Notes: generated by a model not told the origin, from the letters alone. Shown: positions 36,467-49,200, counted from the stretch's first letter. The stretch: DNA of 64,000 nucleotides from Ectocarpus siliculosus (GCA_000310025.1 FN648396.1:215120-279119), one strand, 5' to 3'. Translations and numbers: made by a program.

Positions 36467-37483
36467 TCATTCAGCGCGAAGGCGCGCCCAATTCCATTTC
36501 CACATCGTCCATTTACTGCTGTCGGCATCAGCATGGATGCCGAAAGTGCTCGCTAGGAAATATGACGAGAACGCAGCCCATTCCCCCCCATCTTGTACAA
36601 GCGTGGGGTTTCGGAATTTTTCCAAGGCGGGGAATAAGTAATGTGCCGTAGCACGTATTTTTCTTGCGATGTTTCGTCTCATGTATGTGTGTATGTACAC
36701 AGCCTAGACGTATAATAAGTGCGCCCGCGCGATCTACATAGGCATAGGCGAAAACAACATCGGCCTGTGCGCCTCCCACATCTTGCTACAATACCTGTCC
36801 TCCGTATTTGTCTTTTCGTTGTGCACCCGTCGACTCTCTTTGGTGAAAAAGCTGTGTCGCCTTCGGATGAATCTCGCGAATCCCGCATAAAATCCTTCAT
36901 GTACATGTGCTCGATGTCTGTTGTTCTGCGTGCGATAAAATGCGGTTGTCGGAAAGACTCCGGTTTCGAACGGTGAAGTAGTCTAGGCTCGGCCTCCTTG
37001 TACCGGTGAGTCTTACGGTGCGCCCTTCGGATCTGCGCGGCGTTGCTACATGCGCAAAATATAACACGTCGCCCTGCTGAAGTGTTGTACATGTATATGA
37101 GAGACATGGATATATGAACTTACATGGAATCTAATACATAACCATCCTCATCCTGCGATACAAGGACAGGTAGACCATAGATGCCCACAACTGGGCGGAC
37201 AGATCGCTGCAGCTCACTACTGTACTTTACGTAGGCATCGGCCCTGATCGTTCGGCCTTGCCCCGATCCGATCCTTCTCGAGACGACCTATATCGTGCCA
37301 TTTCATCATCTTTCGAACATCCAGATTTCCATCCATCCATCCGTCGGCAGAACAAAAGATGTCGATCCGCCCGAAACGCAAACCAATGGGTGAGATGCTA
37401 CGCACAAAAAAGCAGTCGACATCCTCGTTCCCTAGTGTATTGGGGTCGTACCTGCCCAAGACGTGGCTTTCAGGATCAGTGTC
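36467..37483 (-). CDS. unrecognised multi-exon gene
   Basis: Exon 37483-37231 (GRYDPNTLGNEDVDCFFVRS, then GRIDIFCSADGWMDGN) joins in phase to 37076-36795 (IEHMYMKDFMRDSRDSSEGD). A terminal frame ending in TGA at 36467-36469 reads LFPALEKFRNPTLVQDGGEW and FLASTFGIHADADSSKWTMW. The acceptor of the terminal exon did not match phase, so an exon may be missing between them. The start lies above 37483 and was not found; 37705-37974 on the same strand is a candidate. No family is recognised. A secreted or lumenal enzyme is conceivable from the Trp/Cys-rich character, but this is a guess. Confidence 0.5.
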
Positions 37484-37999
37484 CTTGTTGCTGCTGTTGT
37501 TGTTGCCGAGCGAGGGGGGGAGGAGGAGTGGTGAGGAGGAGTGGCGAGGTGTGGCTGTTGGTGGGTGCGGCAAAAAACTTGGCGTTCTATCTTCTCCCCC
37601 CTGTGTGGGAGGGACATATTCTTCCGCCCTGCGCGATGGCCATGTGTTGATTGGCGGGTCGGGTGTCTTTTTGGTGTGTTGTTGTCAACTATTTGTCCAT
37701 TTGTTCACAAGTTCTCTTTTCTCCGCCTCGATCTTGCGGCAGTTGTTTGTTGTTGTCGTTGTTGTTGTTGCACATTAAAAACTGCTCCGATCTCCCTACT
37801 ACCCAGTTCAGTCAACATCTGTCCGTATGTGCCTTTTGTTTTTCTGGATGGATCCGGATCCTTCGAGAGTCTCAGAATGTGTTGTGGCGACCCCTTTCCA
37901 ATCAGAAGAAAGTGACACTTGTCCAGGAAATAAAATGGCTGCGGCATGTACGTGCCGTGGAATCGGAGAATCAACGTGCACCACGATCGAGCGGTTCTT

Positions 38000-38595
38000 C
38001 CGCCATCCTCGGTGTCTCACCACTCACTACGTACGTACGTCAAACAACCCCCCCGGCATCCATGGTCTCCTTTAAAGTTAAGGGGGCCATAGACTTGAAA
38101 ATAAATCTAGCTGAAGTATATAGGAGCAGCTACACCGGAGCAGCAGCATCGAGCAGCGGCGCCGGAGCACACGGACGACATCGAACCGTGACGCACGGAC
38201 TAACATTTTATATATGTCAAATACTTTCCGTTTTTTTCCTGAACATTGGTGTGTATGTGATGACGTCACTGGTTTTGTATAGAGACGCGGCAGAGATGGC
38301 GCGGATAGCCCGGGTGCCTTCATTGTGTGCCTGCATCGTGGAAGACCCCTTCAATGTGGAACGATTCCTAATCAGTGTCGATTATTGACACTGCCGTGTC
38401 CAACACAGATGCTCAGGGGTAGATTCGGTGATTTTCAATTGCAATAATAATGGCTTTGGTTGGTTGTTCTGTTCCACTGCATGTCCACGGACGCATTCTG
38501 ACAGCAATGAAGACACCAGTTGCGCGCCCCGAACTTGTACCACGCCTACCATGGTGTTGTTGTGGGTCATGTACATTATTTGAACAAATTTTGGT
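38000..38595. other. no supported gene
   Basis: A plus frame (37651-38388) and a minus frame (38078-38323) are open over this stretch, but neither shows motifs or paired splice sites. Confidence 0.3.
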
Positions 38596-39437
38596 GCACG
38601 TCATGAGCGCTCATGAGTTGCATCACGGCCCATCATGGGTCGGCTCGCGAGATGCCATGAGGTGGCTCAGAGGTGCCCATGAGACCCCATGGCACCTCAC
38701 GGCCAATCATGACGATCGTCAGGAGTCGCCTCATGAGGGGTGTCATGAGTGGCTGTGAGATGCTTCATGGGCCCTCTTGAGGTGTTCCACGAGACGTCAC
38801 GGGACGTCTCACAAGTAACCATGACACATCTCGTGGGGCACATTCCGAGCGCTCACGAGCGCGCATGACCGCTCCTGACAACTCATCACGGCTCATGAGC
38901 ACTGATGGGCGCTCGTGACAACTCATGACTGCTCATGACAGCTCAACACCGTTCATGGGCGCTTATGAACGCTCACCAAAGTTCATCACGACTCATGGGC
39001 GTTCAGGACGACTCATCACGGTTCCTGATCGCTGATGGGCGCTCATGACAACTCATGACCGCTCATGACAGCTCAACACGGCCCATGGTCGCTCATGAAC
39101 GCTTATGACTTCTCATCACCGGTCATGAGCGCTAATCACGGCTCATGAACGGTCATGACAACTCATGACCGCTTATGACAGCTTATGAATTGTCATGACC
39201 GTCCATGATCGGTCATGGCAACTCATGGCCGCTCATCACCGCCCATAACAGCTCATACGCGCTCATGACAGCTTGTGACCGCTCGTGGGCGCTCACGGGT
39301 ACTCACTACAGCTCACGAGCGCGTCCATGACCGACCATGGGCACTCATGACAGCTGACGACCTCTCACGACCGCTTATGGGCACTTATGACAGATCGCGA
39401 GCGCTCATGACCGCTCATGACCGCTCGTGACAGCTCC
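38596..39437. repeat. decameric satellite with TCATGA core
   Basis: About 84 units of a degenerate 10-base repeat, consensus roughly CNGCTCATGA. TCATGA is itself palindromic. The 10-base phase holds well across most of the array. Units diverge by one to four bases, so the array is old. There is no coding potential. Confidence 0.9.
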
Positions 39438-39477
39438 ACAGGTGGACGCTACCCCCCCCTTACACAAGGTTGACCCA

Positions 39478-40788
39478 CCACCGGTACCTTGGACAGACCT
39501 TGCACGCACCCTGGGCAAGGTAAAAATGCCCCGAAGGTCACCACAAGGGTGCCCATGTCCAAGGCCTGCCCTTTCTGGGCCTTGGAAGCACCTTGCGCAA
39601 GGCAAAAAAGCCCCAAGGTCACCACGAAGGCGAGCCATGCCCAAGGCCTACGATTTCTTGACCTTGAAAGGACCTTAGACAACGTGGAAAAAGCACCAAG
39701 ATCACAATAGGTCCAACGGTTTCTAAGGTCGATGACTTCTCGACCTTCCAAGGACCTTTGCGCAAGGTGGGCAACGCCCCAGGGTCACACAGGGTCGAAG
39801 CTTGTGTAAGGTCCAGCGGAACTGTAACCTTGCACCCACCCTGGGCAAGGTAAAATGGCCCCAACGTCACCTCAAAGGCGAACTTTGTGTAAGGTTCAGC
39901 GGAACTGTAATCTTGCACCCACCCTGGGCAAGGTAAAATGGCCCCAACGTCACCTCAAAGGCGAACTTTGTGTAAGGTTCAGCGGAACTGTAATCTTGCA
40001 CCCACCCTGGGCAAGGTAAAATGGCCCCAACGTCACCTCAAAGGCGAACTTTGTGTAAGGTTCAGCGGAACTGTAATCTTGCACCCACCCTGGGCAAGGT
40101 AAAATGGCCCCAATGTCACCTCAAAGGCGAACTTTGTGTAAGGTTCAGCGGAACTGTAATCTTGCACCCACCCTGGGCAAGGTAAAATGGCCCCAACGTC
40201 ACCTCAAAGGCGAACTTTGTGTAAGGTTCAGCGGAACTGTAATCTTGCACCCACCCTGGGCAAGGTAAAATGGCCCCAACGTCACCTCAAAGGCGAACTT
40301 TGTGTAAGGTTCAGCGGAACTGTAATCTTGCACCCACCCTGGGCAAGGTAAAATGGCCCCAACGTCACCTCAAAGGCGAACTTTGTGTAAGGTTCAGCGG
40401 AACTGTAATCTTGCACCCACCCTGGGCAAGGTAAAATGGCCCCAACGTCACCTCAAAGGCGAACTTTGTGTAAGGTTCAGCGGAACTGTAATCTTGCACC
40501 CACCCTGGGCAAGGTAAAATGGCCCCAACGTCACCTCAAAGGCGAACTTTGTGTAAGGTTCAGCGGAACTGTAATCTTGCACCCACCCTGGGCAAGGTAA
40601 AATGGCCCCAACGTCACCTCAAAGGCGAACTTTGTGTAAGGTTCAGCGGAACTGTAATCTTGCACCCACCCTGGGCAAGGTAAAATGGCCCCAACGTCAC
40701 CTCAAAGGCGAACTTTGTCCAAGGTCTGCGATTTCTGGACCGTAGAAGGACGTTGCCCAGGGTGAAAAATTGCCGAACGGCCACCTCA
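39478..40788. repeat. 83-bp satellite
   Basis: Eleven units starting at 39821 and spaced exactly 83 bases (39821, 39904, 39987 ... 40651) are almost identical; one has CAATGTCACC instead of CAACGTCACC. Diverged units flank them on both sides (39478-39820 and about 40710-40788). The unit contains CTTGCACCCACCCTGGGCAA and GGTTCAGCGGAACTGTAATC. Homogeneity in the centre with decayed edges is typical of satellite turnover. Confidence 0.95.
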
Positions 40789-42300
40789 AATCATGCATTT
40801 TTGCCGTGCCTCGCAAGGCGGGTAAGTGATCTCCAGCACCTTCCACGACGTACTACATCAGTAGTTCCTGGGAAACCAAAACCCGTCAGCAAAGGACTGT
40901 GTGTCCAGAACAGTGCGAGTATCTTGCACCACGAAACACAGGCAGCTGTCCGCCAGCACGGAGAGCGAGGCTCCCACCAGTTCTACAGCATACATACTGA
41001 TAGACAACTACACGCGGCTCGGAGCAACCAAGAGATAGCAGCAGATCCAGCGCTGGCGGCGTCTCTCCGCTGGGCGAACTCTCTCCCAGAAAGAGAGCGG
41101 ACGACGGATGCACCGGAGGTTCAACGATCCGGGTTGATCCGCTTCCTCCCCCAACCAGACGATTTGCGATCCAGCTACAGGCGCCCAACTTGTCCTGCCA
41201 CTCGCCTCTCCACGCGAGCCTTCGTCGATAGCCGCCGCCAACCTATCACCGTTGCCGAAGGTGAACGTGCCGCTTCTCCTTGCAGGTGCCCCGGGGGGAC
41301 GGCGTTGGGGATGGAGTGCCAGCCTTCGCTCCTAGCAGGGGCGGGGGGGGCACGACGGCGGTTACGAGTGGCATAGATGAAGTTCGGGGTGCGCGAGGAG
41401 GATCGGCGGCGACACGTACTTGGAGTAGGGGAGGTACCCATGTCGTTGAGGGGTGTGTGTGCGAGAACGACGAGCAGGGACAGGGGGCACGAGCGTCACG
41501 AACGGCGTCGTGTATCAGTAATTCATTCATAAAACACGGCGTCGGCCCAGCTGGAAGGCACGCACGACCGAAGAACGAAACACACCAGAAATACAAACAG
41601 CAAGAGTTGCCGACAAACACTCCAACATGCTGTGGTACACGTGTGTGCGGGTTTCCATAGCAAGAACCGACCGCGCTAACCGGCCGGCTGTCCAATCAAA
41701 AGACGCCGCGGAATCTCGAAGCAGGGTAGCAATCGCGAAAGGACACGCGTTGTCGTGTCTGTTTTTTTGTGTGTATCTGCCTCATCCAACCAGTACACTG
41801 TTCGGGATATTTTCAGGATGACTCAGCGGGGATCACACATCACATAAAACAGGTGAACCTGGACCAAACGATACCTCTCGGCGCAGCGTGCATGCAATTC
41901 TGGCTGGACTCTAGGTGCTTACACAAGCAGCTACGTCTGCCGGACGGACAAGGCCGCAAGAACAGAGGAAGAAGCACAGAGGGGCAGTGTACGCATACCA
42001 ATAAAAAATGAATTCCATAACACGCTCTGTAAAGATTTGTCCTCACCGTAGTTGGTGCCTCTCAGAAAAAACAGGGGAACTCGCACCGCCTCCCCCCTCC
42101 GTTGACGATAGCAGCACCCCCTCCGCCCCCTCCGCCTCCTCCGCCGCTGTTGTGACGCCCCTTCGACTTGGACTGATTGATGTGGGGAGGGGAGGGCATG
42201 ATGACGATCAGGGTGGAGGTTTTTACACGATGAGAGAGCCGAGATAATCATCGATGGAGCAGCACGCATCCGGTGCTGGTGTCGAATCTCGAGCGCTCGC
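40753..42300. other. open frames without recognisable product
   Basis: The plus frame 40753-41376 (207 codons) begins inside the satellite edge and is Arg/Ser-rich. The minus frame 41246-41695 overlaps it. A CCAATCAAAAGACG motif lies at 41694. None of these is supported by splice structure or motifs. Confidence 0.25.
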
Positions 42301-42439
42301 TAATTCAGAGTCTGCTCACTCAGGGTCTGGCTCAAAGATGGACAGCATGTCTTGACGGTGTGTGGCCAAATATGCGTCTCCGTGCCCCGCCGCCAGACAA
42401 CTAAACTTTCAGATACATTCTGCCCGACCAGCCTCACCT

Positions 42440-42954
42440 GCCCTACGCCGCTATCGCCCCCGTTTCCTTCGCAGGCGCTGCCGCTATCAGCAGCACTGGC
42501 GGCGCCGGTGGCGGCGGCATCCTGTTCCGGTCCGTGTACTGCCAAGCTCTTGAAATCCAGGCTGGACGCTCCGCTCCTGAACATACCATCACCACCAGAA
42601 GCAGCAGGAGCAGCAACAACAGCAGCGGCAGCGGCAGCAACAAAAGTATCATCGACCATGTCAATAAACGGACACACAGAGACGAGACCCCCTCGGAAAA
42701 AAAATAAATATATACATATATATAAATATATCACCGTCCTTAACCTACCTCGTGTGCGCGGCGAGCGCGGAGATGTCAAACGGGGCTGTCATCTGCGCCG
42801 CCTGATCAGTCCTGGATAACTCAACGAGCAACACTAGAAATCGGTGGGCTTCAAGAAAGAATCGCATCCCACCACCACCTTCCCAAAGACCCCTCATCAC
42901 GAGCCTTCCTTTGCCATTGACTAACACACACTCGACCCCCACCTTGGGAAGCAC
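42440..42954 (-). CDS. exon-like frames of an unrecognised gene
   Basis: One frame (42954-42749) reads RFFLEAHRFLVLLVELSRTD and ends at a GTAGGT donor. A second (42663-42440) reads an alanine run then MFRSGASSLDFKSLAVHGPE and ends at a CAG/GTGAGG donor. Their phases do not join directly, so an exon is missing or one is the first exon (ATG at 42662). Low-complexity Ala, Gly and Ser dominate the second. No function is seen. Confidence 0.3.
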
Positions 42955-43198
42955 ACCTCTTAACGTCCAGCACCGCGGCCCGCCGAGCCTCCTACCCCCC
43001 CCCTCGCCATGTCACGGCGCCCCTGCCCCTCGCCAGGAGAGAAAACAGCCGCCTCTTCGGCATGGCGGCATCCTCCTTCGGGAACCACTGGAACATGGCT
43101 GCAAACGGTGGGAGGGTGCGAAGAAAAAAAATGATCTGTTTCCTGGATTGCGTACATGAGACACAAGCATCACCCGAAGTAAGCCAGAGTGGATAGCG

Positions 43199-43480
43199 TC
43201 AAAAGCGAGACATTTCATTTTTCACCGTATTAAGAAGCCGTACAGCGTGCCAAGGCGAATCTAAGATGCACTTGAAACACCACCGATACGCCGAGGTCAG
43301 CGTTAAATCAAGAAAAAACATGACGACGCGTAGAGGAAAAATAACGAACTCCTTCAATACGTCCTCTACAACCTTGACCCACTCCGTGGGTTGTCTACCC
43401 CTCTTTTTATTTGCCCACGTCGCCTCCCAGACTATTCTCGGCGACCTCTTCCCTCCCATACCGCACATGCGGTACTGCAT
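43199..43480 (-). pseudogene. possible reverse-transcriptase C-terminal remnant
   Basis: The frame contains RSPRIVWEATWANKKRGRQP followed by TEWVKVVEDVLKEF. This resembles the basic tail region that follows the RT domain in some LINE-type ORF2 proteins. No RT catalytic motif is present here. Confidence is low because the match is from memory and short. Confidence 0.25.
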
Positions 43481-43589
43481 GTCAGCTTCCTTGCGTCTCT
43501 TCCCGATCGTAAGGATTGGATCCCCAGCTCTGCCCTGACGGCTGCATTATTTGCGCGCTTGGAGCTTCCCAGGATGACTTTCGCTGCTT

Positions 43590-43706
43590 GGAGGGGTGGG
43601 GGTGAACTCGTAGTCGTGCATACCGTGTTATGGTCGTTAAACCATTGACCTGCATCCCTACAAAGCCGGGGCGGAGCACGCCGGGTTCTCACCGGACCTG
43701 GCTCAG
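43590..43706 (+). mobile_element. G-tract-bounded dispersed repeat, partial copy
   Basis: It matches the first 120 bases of the repeat at 18165 and 53462 (GTGAACTCGTAGTCGTGCAT ... CCCTACAAAGCCGGGGCGG ... TTCTCACCGGACC), with a drifted middle. The remainder of the element is absent. Confidence 0.6.
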
Positions 43707-43884
43707 ATAAAGGAAGAGGTGGAGTACCTTTACGGGAAAGACTTGTACTCAGCGGAGATCGTCGAACCACCGCGGCGGAGATAGGGGCACCGTGAACATT
43801 GACTCATACTGGCTATGTGCTAAAAATTTCATATTGTAACATATACCGAGAGCGAAACGAAGGGAGCTAAACAAAAGGAGTAAA

Positions 43885-44208
43885 ATGCGTAGGCGCGTCG
43901 CGCGGTGTGTACCACTACCTCAGTATATATGCAAGCGCCACTACGGACGGCTAAGGCCACCCCCTGTACCATGTGAATTGTTTCTGCGCGAGTATCAGCA
44001 TCGGACTGATGTACCAAGTCCATCGCCTCGGCTTCTTCGTTCTATGTGTGCCCAGCACGAAAAGAAGTGGCGGAGAGAGACATCAAAGCAAGCGCAGATA
44101 GATATGGATGGAGCCTACGTCATCACAGAGGCAACCACTGGACACCCTCACACCTCACCCGACACCACCAGTCAGTCAGATGTTTGCTGTCTAGCAGCCC
44201 GGGGATGA
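43885..44208 (+). other. open frame of 107 codons
   Basis: Reads TDVPSPSPRLLRSMCAQHEK and WRRETSKQAQIDMDGAYVIT. It looks more coding than its opposite strand, but no splice partner or motif was found. Confidence 0.25.
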
Positions 44209-44324
44209 ATGAGAGCACTGGTGTGGGCGAGCTCTCATCATCAGCTACTACATGTAGCTGCAGCAGCAGCAGCTGCTGCTGCTGTGCGTGGCTGTGCACT
44301 TGCTTTCCTCGCATACGCTGGTAG

Positions 44325-44800
44325 CAGAGAGCAACGGGCTCTAAAAATCGCTCCCGACGCCTCCTACGATGTGCGTATTTGGCCTCCTTTGGCCTGCAGT
44401 GCACGTCTCACTTGTCTCTGTTTCGGGGGTGCGTCTGTTGTGCAAGCAAAGATTGGCCTGCAGACGAAGACAGACCACAGATAGACTGGACTAGTGTGCC
44501 GTCGCATATTCCATCGGTTACGCTGCTGGCGGCAGGCCTCCGGCTCTACAATCGTTTCCGATGCCTGCCATGTGTGTGCCTACAGCAGTGTGCACATCTC
44601 GTTGTCTCTGTTGTGGGGGTAACTCTGTGTGGGAAGCTCCAAACATCGGCAGGTGATGAAGACAGACCGCAGGTTGACTTGCGTCCCCCGCTTGTGCTGC
44701 CGACAGCAGGCAACAAGCTTTTAAGAGTCACACCCAACGCCCCCTCTGATGTGTGCCTTTGGCTGCCCTTGGCCTACAGCAGTCTTGTATGCTGCTGTGC
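44325..44800. repeat. degenerate tandem repeat, period about 193
   Basis: About two and a half units. GACAGACCACAGATAGACTG near 44470 corresponds to GACAGACCGCAGGTTGACTT near 44663. The block before it (ATGTGYGYNTTTGGC ... TACAGCAGT) occurs three times. Two units carry exact CTACAGCAGT (44580, 44774). Confidence 0.5.
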
Positions 44801-45264
44801 TGGTTGTCTCGTATGTTGTCTACGTGTGCTGCTGCTGTGCTGCGTCTGTTTTTCAAGAGGATTTCGGGGATTTTCCCCGAGCGTCGTGCCATTCGCCCAA
44901 TCATCTGTCTCTGTCTTACAAAATGTCTTACAAAGCCGATGTGTGATTGGTGGGAGATAGGTATCTACCCGGCTCTACCACTCAAAAAACACATTGCTGC
45001 TGTTGGAAGTTTCTACGATGGGTCTGCTGCCTATTCATTCAACTTTTTTTCCTCCTGCGGTTCTTGCCTTATTTTGCATCGCGAGAAGGATTTTGCCGTC
45101 TCTTCCCTCGTCGACGTGAGCTCGAAGTATTCATTGGAAGTGCAAGTTGTCCACAAACGGAGACGGTGCACGAACGGAGACCGGAACGAGTGTTCAATAA
45201 CTATTCGAAGTACTACGTTTTCCGCGGCCAAATGAAAATTCTTCCACTCTCCAGAGAGAGAGAA

Positions 45265-45340
45265 AGAGAGAGATTTGAACCTGCTGGGAGTAGGATTACA
45301 AGGGTAGCCACTAGAGCATCGGAGCTACCGGGGTCGTGCA
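45265..45340 (-). mobile_element. tRNA-like SINE fragment
   Basis: On the minus strand, TGCTCTAGTGGCTACC resembles an A box and GGTTCAAATCTC a B box, about 35 bases apart. Flanks carry an AGAG microsatellite. It differs from the SINE at 5690 and 9634. No tRNA cloverleaf with matched acceptor stem is evident. Confidence 0.4.
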
Positions 45341-45370
45341 CGTGGTGTTACCTGGCTATCTACAGCAGTA

Positions 45371-48300
45371 TACTTATCGGTACCTGCCTGTAGCTCCTAC
45401 CTAGTTCGAGTTTGTTTCGTTGGATATGCGGTATGGTATGGGTATCAAGTCAACTCCTATCAGGTCTGTAACCAACGTGGAACAATGGACTGGTTGTCCA
45501 CCTACGCTGAGATTGAACGCCCACAAGTATATGCGGCTTTAGAGTGCTTACCATCACTGTCGCTCCCGCAGCTGGCCCCCGATGAAAGACGCGGCGGAAC
45601 CCCGACTTCTCGTTCTCGCCGAGTGGCGCCTGGTGTTTCGGACGGTCTCCCACCGGTGCCGCACTCATAGCGGTGGCCCGTCCTTTGCTTGAACCTCGCC
45701 CGCAAGGGCTGTGCTTCTGCCGTGCTGATGTTGCATGTGGCTGTATGCTCCGGGAGTCGAGTCTATCACTAGCATGCTAAGGGCCCGCGGACCGCGGGAT
45801 GAGGGATGAGGGATGAAGCGTTGTAGCGTTGTGGTGAAAAATTGGTTCTGTTTCTGAACCCTATGGCGGGCTAAAACAAGTAAGGCGGGCAATTTCACAG
45901 CGGGCTAAAAAAGAATTGGGCTACTGCTGAAAGTGCAACCCCATTTTCGAACAACCGGGTCCAGGCATCCGCCAGCAAGGAGAGGGAGACTCATGCTACA
46001 CCTAGATAACCACTTCGGGGGTCGGACCAAACAGGAGACCACGGGAGATCGGTGCGGTATCTCTTCGCCGGGCAAACGCCCCTTTGTCGCTTTTGTGTTT
46101 GAGAAACGACTACAGACAAGCGGCCACAGACAAGCGGCCAGAGGGGTGCAGCAGGACCGGAGCAGTACGGGCAAGAGCAGGCGTAGAAGGGAGTCGAGAC
46201 GGGTGGAATCAGGGCGAGACTCCCCCGGCGGCGTCGTCGTGGCGAATCCTGACACACCAGCAGAAGCAAGGTCGTGTCGTCTTTGCCAGGGACGGATGTA
46301 CGCCGAACGTGAGTTGTAACGTAAAACGCACAATGGATCTCTCGATCTTGAACCTGCGCGGCGTGCTTCAATGGCCAAGGATCAGAACCGGACAATATGT
46401 CCACGGGCCTTGTAGCACGACAGCAGTAGTGAGCGAGGAGAGCCCTTTACTACTCTGGGGGTCATGAAGTCCACTTTCTGTTTCCCAAGTCATATGAAAG
46501 TCGGTTAACCAACAGCTAGACGTTGTTACTCGTACATGTGTAACGATTGATTCCGGTCTCGATCTTACCCGCAAACCCGGGGCCGTAGAACTGCTGCTCC
46601 TCAGAATGGTGAGTAACGACACCTTTCCTCTACAGTATTACCGTTCTTGTGGTGGCTTGCGTGCTAGATCATGCTATTTCATTTCCCCATTTTGTCCCTC
46701 CGTGCCTCTGCACTCTGCGCAGAACGGTTCTTCCAACCTGGGCCCAGGGACATGGTGTGGCGGCGGGTGACTTACAGCAGTAGTACGTTACTACAACATG
46801 TAGCGACCAGGGCGTACGGTGAGTGTTTGTGGATTTGGGTTCAAGCCTTTTCTTGTGCATCTTCGGACCAGTTGCCTCTTGCCTCAACATATTGGACCGT
46901 AGGTTGCCTGTTGCATAAGATACCACACCCGGTGATGACTCTTGACCGAGTTCAAATGTGGTCACGCAGGGTATGCATTGCGTGTTGGGGGTGTGATATC
47001 TTACGTAAACGGTGTACTAAAACGACTAAGAGCACTTACAGAATTTTGTGGAGTGATACATTGCCTGTGCGATGAAGGCCTTTTGAAGCAAGAACCCATA
47101 GTGTTGTGGTTGTTGCTGTTGTTGTCTTCAACCGTTCCGGACGCCTTCGTGTACACGGTATAGAGGAGTAAAAAAAACGGGGAATATGGGGGGTCGGTGT
47201 GATAGTCAGGATGGAACACGCGTCCTCATCACGTGCTTTCCTTTGGAATGCCTTGTAAAATGTGAACACGAACGGACGTGCCGGTAAAAGTCTGTGCGCG
47301 CAAAAAAGAAGACAGCACGCTAGTACCTCAACGATGAAGAGACAACTATTTACCACACCATGTATGCCAGACTTGCTTTCATGACTCAAGCTGGAATGGG
47401 GCCCAGGCACTTATTTGCCCGCAAGAAATTAACCAAACCTACGTAGAGCAGGTGGCGCCTCATGGTGGCTCGAATTGCAGCTATTAATAGCTGCGGTTGA
47501 CTCGACCATGGCATGCACATCATGTTATATATACTCACAGGATGGTCGTCGTGACGTGATACATTTCCTGTTACTAGTATGGAAAACAAAATAAAGATTG
47601 CTAGATTTTTGTATTTCTACAGCTCACAGTTTCGGACTGGGGCTCCTAATTTGCTGAGACAAGGAAACAGATTTTGAGATAAGAAAAGTTTCCTGGAAAC
47701 TTCCTGCAGTCGAATATTTTTCGATTTAAGGCGGCTTCATGTGATTGGCTGTGGGACGACAGTCACCCAACGAGCTTCCCCTGTTCGCAGGTACTGCTGG
47801 TTTTTGTGGTGCGCTGCGTGACAGCTGCACCCTGATCACAGCGCTCCCACTGCTGTTGAGTGTGCGTGCATGCGTGTCTGGTTGCCCCCTTAACCCCAGC
47901 ACACGAACCCGCACCAGAACAGCGACAGGAAGTACACATAATGCCCGGCAGCCCTGTACGAAGTGCTGTGTATCGCATTTCAAGCGTCGGGGAGAGGGTG
48001 ATTTTTTTGGGGCGGGGGCACATCGAAGTCAAACACGCTCTCTTAAGTACAAGCAGAGAATACTCTTTCTTGCGGCGCGTCACCAGAAGGCAACAGCAGC
48101 GTGCTCTTCCTCCTCTCTGCCCTTTGCTGGCGGTGCTGCCACCCCCTCTACGTCGTCGGTTGCTGCGGTTCGTTCCGGCGCTCTTTCTCCCCCTTGCCTC
48201 AACCTCTGTGTGTGACGGGCGCGTGTTGCTGACCTAAAGCCGAGCAACAACCAACAACCCCAACTTGGTTTTCTGACCGTGCAGCCTCCCCCTTTCTGTG

Positions 48301-48600
48301 TTGGTGGCGCGCCAACTCCAGGCCCTTTGCGCTGGGCGCCGGGTTTTATGTGGGCGGCCGCTGGACATGCTCTTGCAGACTGTGTGCGTGCGTGTGGGTG
48401 GTGCCTGATGATGTGTTGTGTGTGATGGTGCCTGATGTGTTATTTCAAAGAAAGCTGCTAAATCGAAAAGTTGGCAAAATTTTCCACAAAACCAGCCTCC
48501 CTCCGCTGTTAAATCTGATTATTTTCCCCTTATCTTGGGTTCTGGCGAGACTGTCAGGAACGATCCTCAGAACGATGGCTTAACTCAAAATATATTTCCT
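45371..48600. other. no confident gene; one exon-like segment
   Basis: A plus-strand frame ending at 46613 with a strong ATG/GTGAGT donor reads DSGLDLTRKPGAVELLLLRM and may be an internal exon. Its neighbours were not found. Frames at 45905-46404 (both strands) and 47745-48237 are open but unassigned. A GGGATGA triplicate lies near 45797. Confidence 0.3.
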
Positions 48601-48634
48601 TATTTCAGTTTTTTTTTGGTTCCGAAACTGTCAA

Positions 48635-49200
48635 GCAGTATGGACCAGACGCCGACTGTACATAGAAGTCGTACGAGTGGTGTCGACTTAGTTGTGCTGT
48701 CACAGCATCGTCCACGCACTTCTGCCAGTGCTGGTTCGTTGATTGGAGTCCTGTAGGTCGAGATACAGCAGTGGGATTCTCAGAGTGTGGAGGCAAAAAA
48801 GTGAACCAGAGCAAAAAACTGCATGCACAGCTCGATTACTGCTGTGATTTTGCTACAGCAGTATGGGCTAGACGCCGAACGACGTCCGCGTACTACGGCA
48901 ACGACCTAACTGGATGAAATGCTTCCTGTCACGGCGAACCATAGTACAATGCGATGCAAACATCCGTTCGTGTGTCGTGCGGCTGCCACATGTGTCGACG
49001 ACAGGTACACGTAGAGCTCTCGCCATGTTGTCGTTACCGCGCAGGAGGACCTCACATGGTGCTACAACGACAGCAGTACAACTGTACATCGATGTCGTAG
49101 GAGAATGGAGTTGTGCTGTCACGGCATCTTCCACGCACTCTCCTACCGGTGCTTGCGTCGATTGGAGTCTTGTAGGCCGAAATACAAAAGTGGGTTGGGT
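48635..49200. repeat. duplicated block, spacing about 420 bases
   Basis: The stretch with GTTGTGCTGTCACAGCATC ... GATTGGAGTCCTGTAGG at 48690-48770 recurs with changes at 49110-49190. CAGTATGGACCAGACGCCGA (48637) recurs as CAGTATGGGCTAGACGCCGA (48858). A hairpin ACTGCTGT-N9-ACAGCAGT spans about 48838-48862. Confidence 0.5.

Noticed and set aside
39821-40733. Regular direct repeats as a CRISPR array
   Set aside because: Units are contiguous 83-base satellite monomers with no unique spacers, in a eukaryotic context.
42690-42735. AT-rich tract as a replication origin or promoter
   Set aside because: It is simple ATA repeat sequence next to a splice-like site, with no other supporting signal.
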